Part shown: positions 13,355 through 14,236 of the stretch, piece by piece
Layout of the letters: every line of letters begins with the position of its first letter
Numbering within the stretch: position 1 is the first letter of the stretch
NCBI GenBank assembly: GCA_023411175.1
Contig: JAEYPB010000014.1
Span: 1 to 14,236 of the forward strand
DNA: 14,236 bases
Origin: Bacillota bacterium
GTDB taxonomy: Bacteria > Bacillota > Clostridia > Christensenellales > Aristaeellaceae
Direction: 5' to 3'
Made by a program: the position numbers and the translations under genes
Notes under the pieces: generated by a model
Seen by the model: only the letters and a program-made list of their open reading frames with translations
Told to the model about the DNA's origin: nothing
Databases searched by the model: none

Positions 13355-13383
13355 TTGACAGAAAAATGTTTTTCTTCTACAAT
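13355..13383 (+). promoter_or_regulatory. Sigma-A promoter of the CUT2 ABC ATPase gene
   Basis: Perfect TTGACA at 13355-13360, a 17-bp spacer and TACAAT at 13378-13383 (five of six matches). Transcription would begin near 13390, about 43 bases before the GTG start. The spacer itself contains a palindrome (13361-13374). Confidence 0.82.
13361..13374 (+). promoter_or_regulatory. Palindrome between -35 and -10, candidate LacI operator
   Basis: GAAAAA-TG-TTTTTC has perfect 6-bp arms around a TG centre and fills most of the promoter spacer. It resembles the AAAACGTTTT element before the LacI gene apart from the centre and one extra A/T pair on each side. A protein bound here would block RNA polymerase. 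Assignment to the adjacent LacI protein is inferred. Confidence 0.5.
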
Positions 13384-13432
13384 CACATTACGCGATCACA
13401 CATTCACTCTGACGCGTGAAGGAGCAGGCGAC

Positions 13433-14236
13433 GTGGCGGAACAAATCAACGTTCTGGAAGTACGGAACGTCAGCAAAGCCTTCTTCGGGGTCCCCGTCCT
13501 CTCCGGCGTCAATTTTTCCATCCGCGCCGGCGAAGTGCATGCGCTCATGGGGGAAAACGGCGCGGGCAAGTCGACCCTGATGAAGATCATCATGGGCATC
13601 TACCGGGGCGACAGCGGCGAGATTCTGTTCGAAGAAAAGGCTGCGGAAATTCGGGGCGCGCGCGACGCGCTGGATCTGGGCATCACCATGATCCACCAGG
13701 AACTCAACCCCATCCCGGCGATGACCGTTGCGGAAAACGTATTTGTCGGGCGCGAGGTGCGCGTGGGGCGCAGCCACTTCATCTCAAAGCGGGAACAGAA
13801 CGCGAAGACACAGGCGCTGCTTGAAAAGTACAATATGGCCGACCGCGTGTCGCCGTCCATGAAAATGAGCCAGCTCTCCATCGCGCAGATTCAGATGATG
13901 GAGATCATCAAGGCGGTTTCCTACAACGCTAAGGTCATCATCATGGACGAACCCACTTCCTCGCTTTCGGAAAATGAGACGCGAGAGCTGTTTAAGACGA
14001 TTGAACTTCTGAAAAAAAGCGGCGTGGGCGTCATCTACATCTCCCACCGCATGGAAGAAGTGTTTGAACTGTCCGACCGCGTTTCGGTCCTGAGGGACGG
14101 GCAGATGATCGGTTGTCTGGACAGGGGCGAAGCGTCGCGGGACAGGATCATCTCCATGATGGTGGGCCGGGCGCTGTCCAGCGGCTACCCCCGAAACACC
14201 GCGGACAAGGGCAAAGTGGTATTGAGCGCCCAGTCC
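13433..14236 (+). CDS. CUT2 (ribose/galactose/xylose-type) sugar ABC transporter ATPase, 3' end missing
   Basis: ATP-binding subunit of a monosaccharide importer of the RbsA/MglA/XylG type. These normally have two ATPase domains in about 500 residues, and only the first 268 residues are in the window. Seen in order: Walker A GENGAGKST (40-48), Q-loop Gln89 (IHQELN), a signature-like SQLSIAQIQMMEI (146-158) with the degenerate LS-x-AQ form usual in this class, Walker B VIIMDEPTSSL (168-178), and the switch His205 (ISHRMEE). The start is GTG at 13433 with GAAGGAG (13418-13424) 8 bases upstream. The frame is still open at the end of the window, where the second domain should begin. Permease and binding-protein genes would be expected further on. 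It is a separate transcription unit from the CUT1 operon and probably controlled by the adjacent LacI regulator. Confidence 0.95.
   Translation, partial: MAEQINVLEVRNVSKAFFGVPVLSGVNFSIRAGEVHALMGENGAGKSTLMKIIMGIYRGDSGEILFEEKAAEIRGARDALDLGITMIHQELNPIPAMTVAENVFVGREVRVGRSHFISKREQNAKTQALLEKYNMADRVSPSMKMSQLSIAQIQMMEIIKAVSYNAKVIIMDEPTSSLSENETRELFKTIELLKKSGVGVIYISHRMEEVFELSDRVSVLRDGQMIGCLDRGEASRDRIISMMVGRALSSGYPRNTADKGKVVLSAQS

Overview
The window looks like a chromosomal carbohydrate-utilisation locus from a moderately GC-rich anaerobic member of the Clostridia (Firmicutes), probably an uncultured gut or rumen-type lineage. The evidence is the consensus sigma-A-type promoters (TTGACA, 17-bp spacer, TATAAT-like), strong AGGAGG-type ribosome binding sites, GTG and TTG starts, rho-independent terminators, a CUT1 sugar ABC transporter with no ATPase gene beside it, and URO-D-family proteins of a kind common in Clostridia. 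The organism is inferred from these traits and was not identified by any search.

Layout. All genes are on the plus strand. Positions 1-11185 form one tightly packed gene string: a 5'-truncated sugar-binding protein, two CUT1 permeases (MalF- and MalG-like), a GH31 alpha-glycosidase, three different uroporphyrinogen-decarboxylase (URO-D)/cobalamin-methyltransferase-superfamily proteins, and a GH38 alpha-mannosidase close to the MngB type. Gaps are 4-68 bp and one junction overlaps. The only long gap, between the binding protein and the first permease, holds a perfect 13-bp hairpin. The operon promoter lies upstream of the window. Positions 11186-12086 contain no convincing gene. They hold a strong nested terminator, one or two promoter-like sequences and an unusual number of hairpins, then the promoter of a LacI-family regulator (12087-13163, TTG start). 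After a terminator and a regulatory intergenic region, a ribose/galactose-type (CUT2) ABC ATPase starts at 13433 and runs off the window.

How the genes may work together (inference). An oligosaccharide or glycoside is bound outside the cell and imported by the CUT1 transporter, powered by a shared MsmX/UgpC-type ATPase encoded elsewhere. It is then cut inside the cell by the GH31 and GH38 enzymes. Neither glycosidase shows a signal peptide. The three URO-D-family proteins between the two glycosidases are the unexplained part. This superfamily includes the MtaA/MtbA/CmuA methyltransferases that act on methyl-corrinoids, so a C1 step on the imported substrate (for example O-demethylation of a methylated sugar or aglycone) is a plausible but untested idea. 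The three have different candidate metal-ligand motifs and so are unlikely to be redundant copies.

Regulation. The LacI gene has a perfect AAAACGTTTT palindrome just downstream of its predicted transcription start. A related palindrome lies between the -35 and -10 of the downstream CUT2 promoter, and several GAAAAACG/CGTTTTTC octamers lie around these. This suggests autoregulation and control of the CUT2 transporter. Whether the same regulator controls the upstream operon cannot be seen here.
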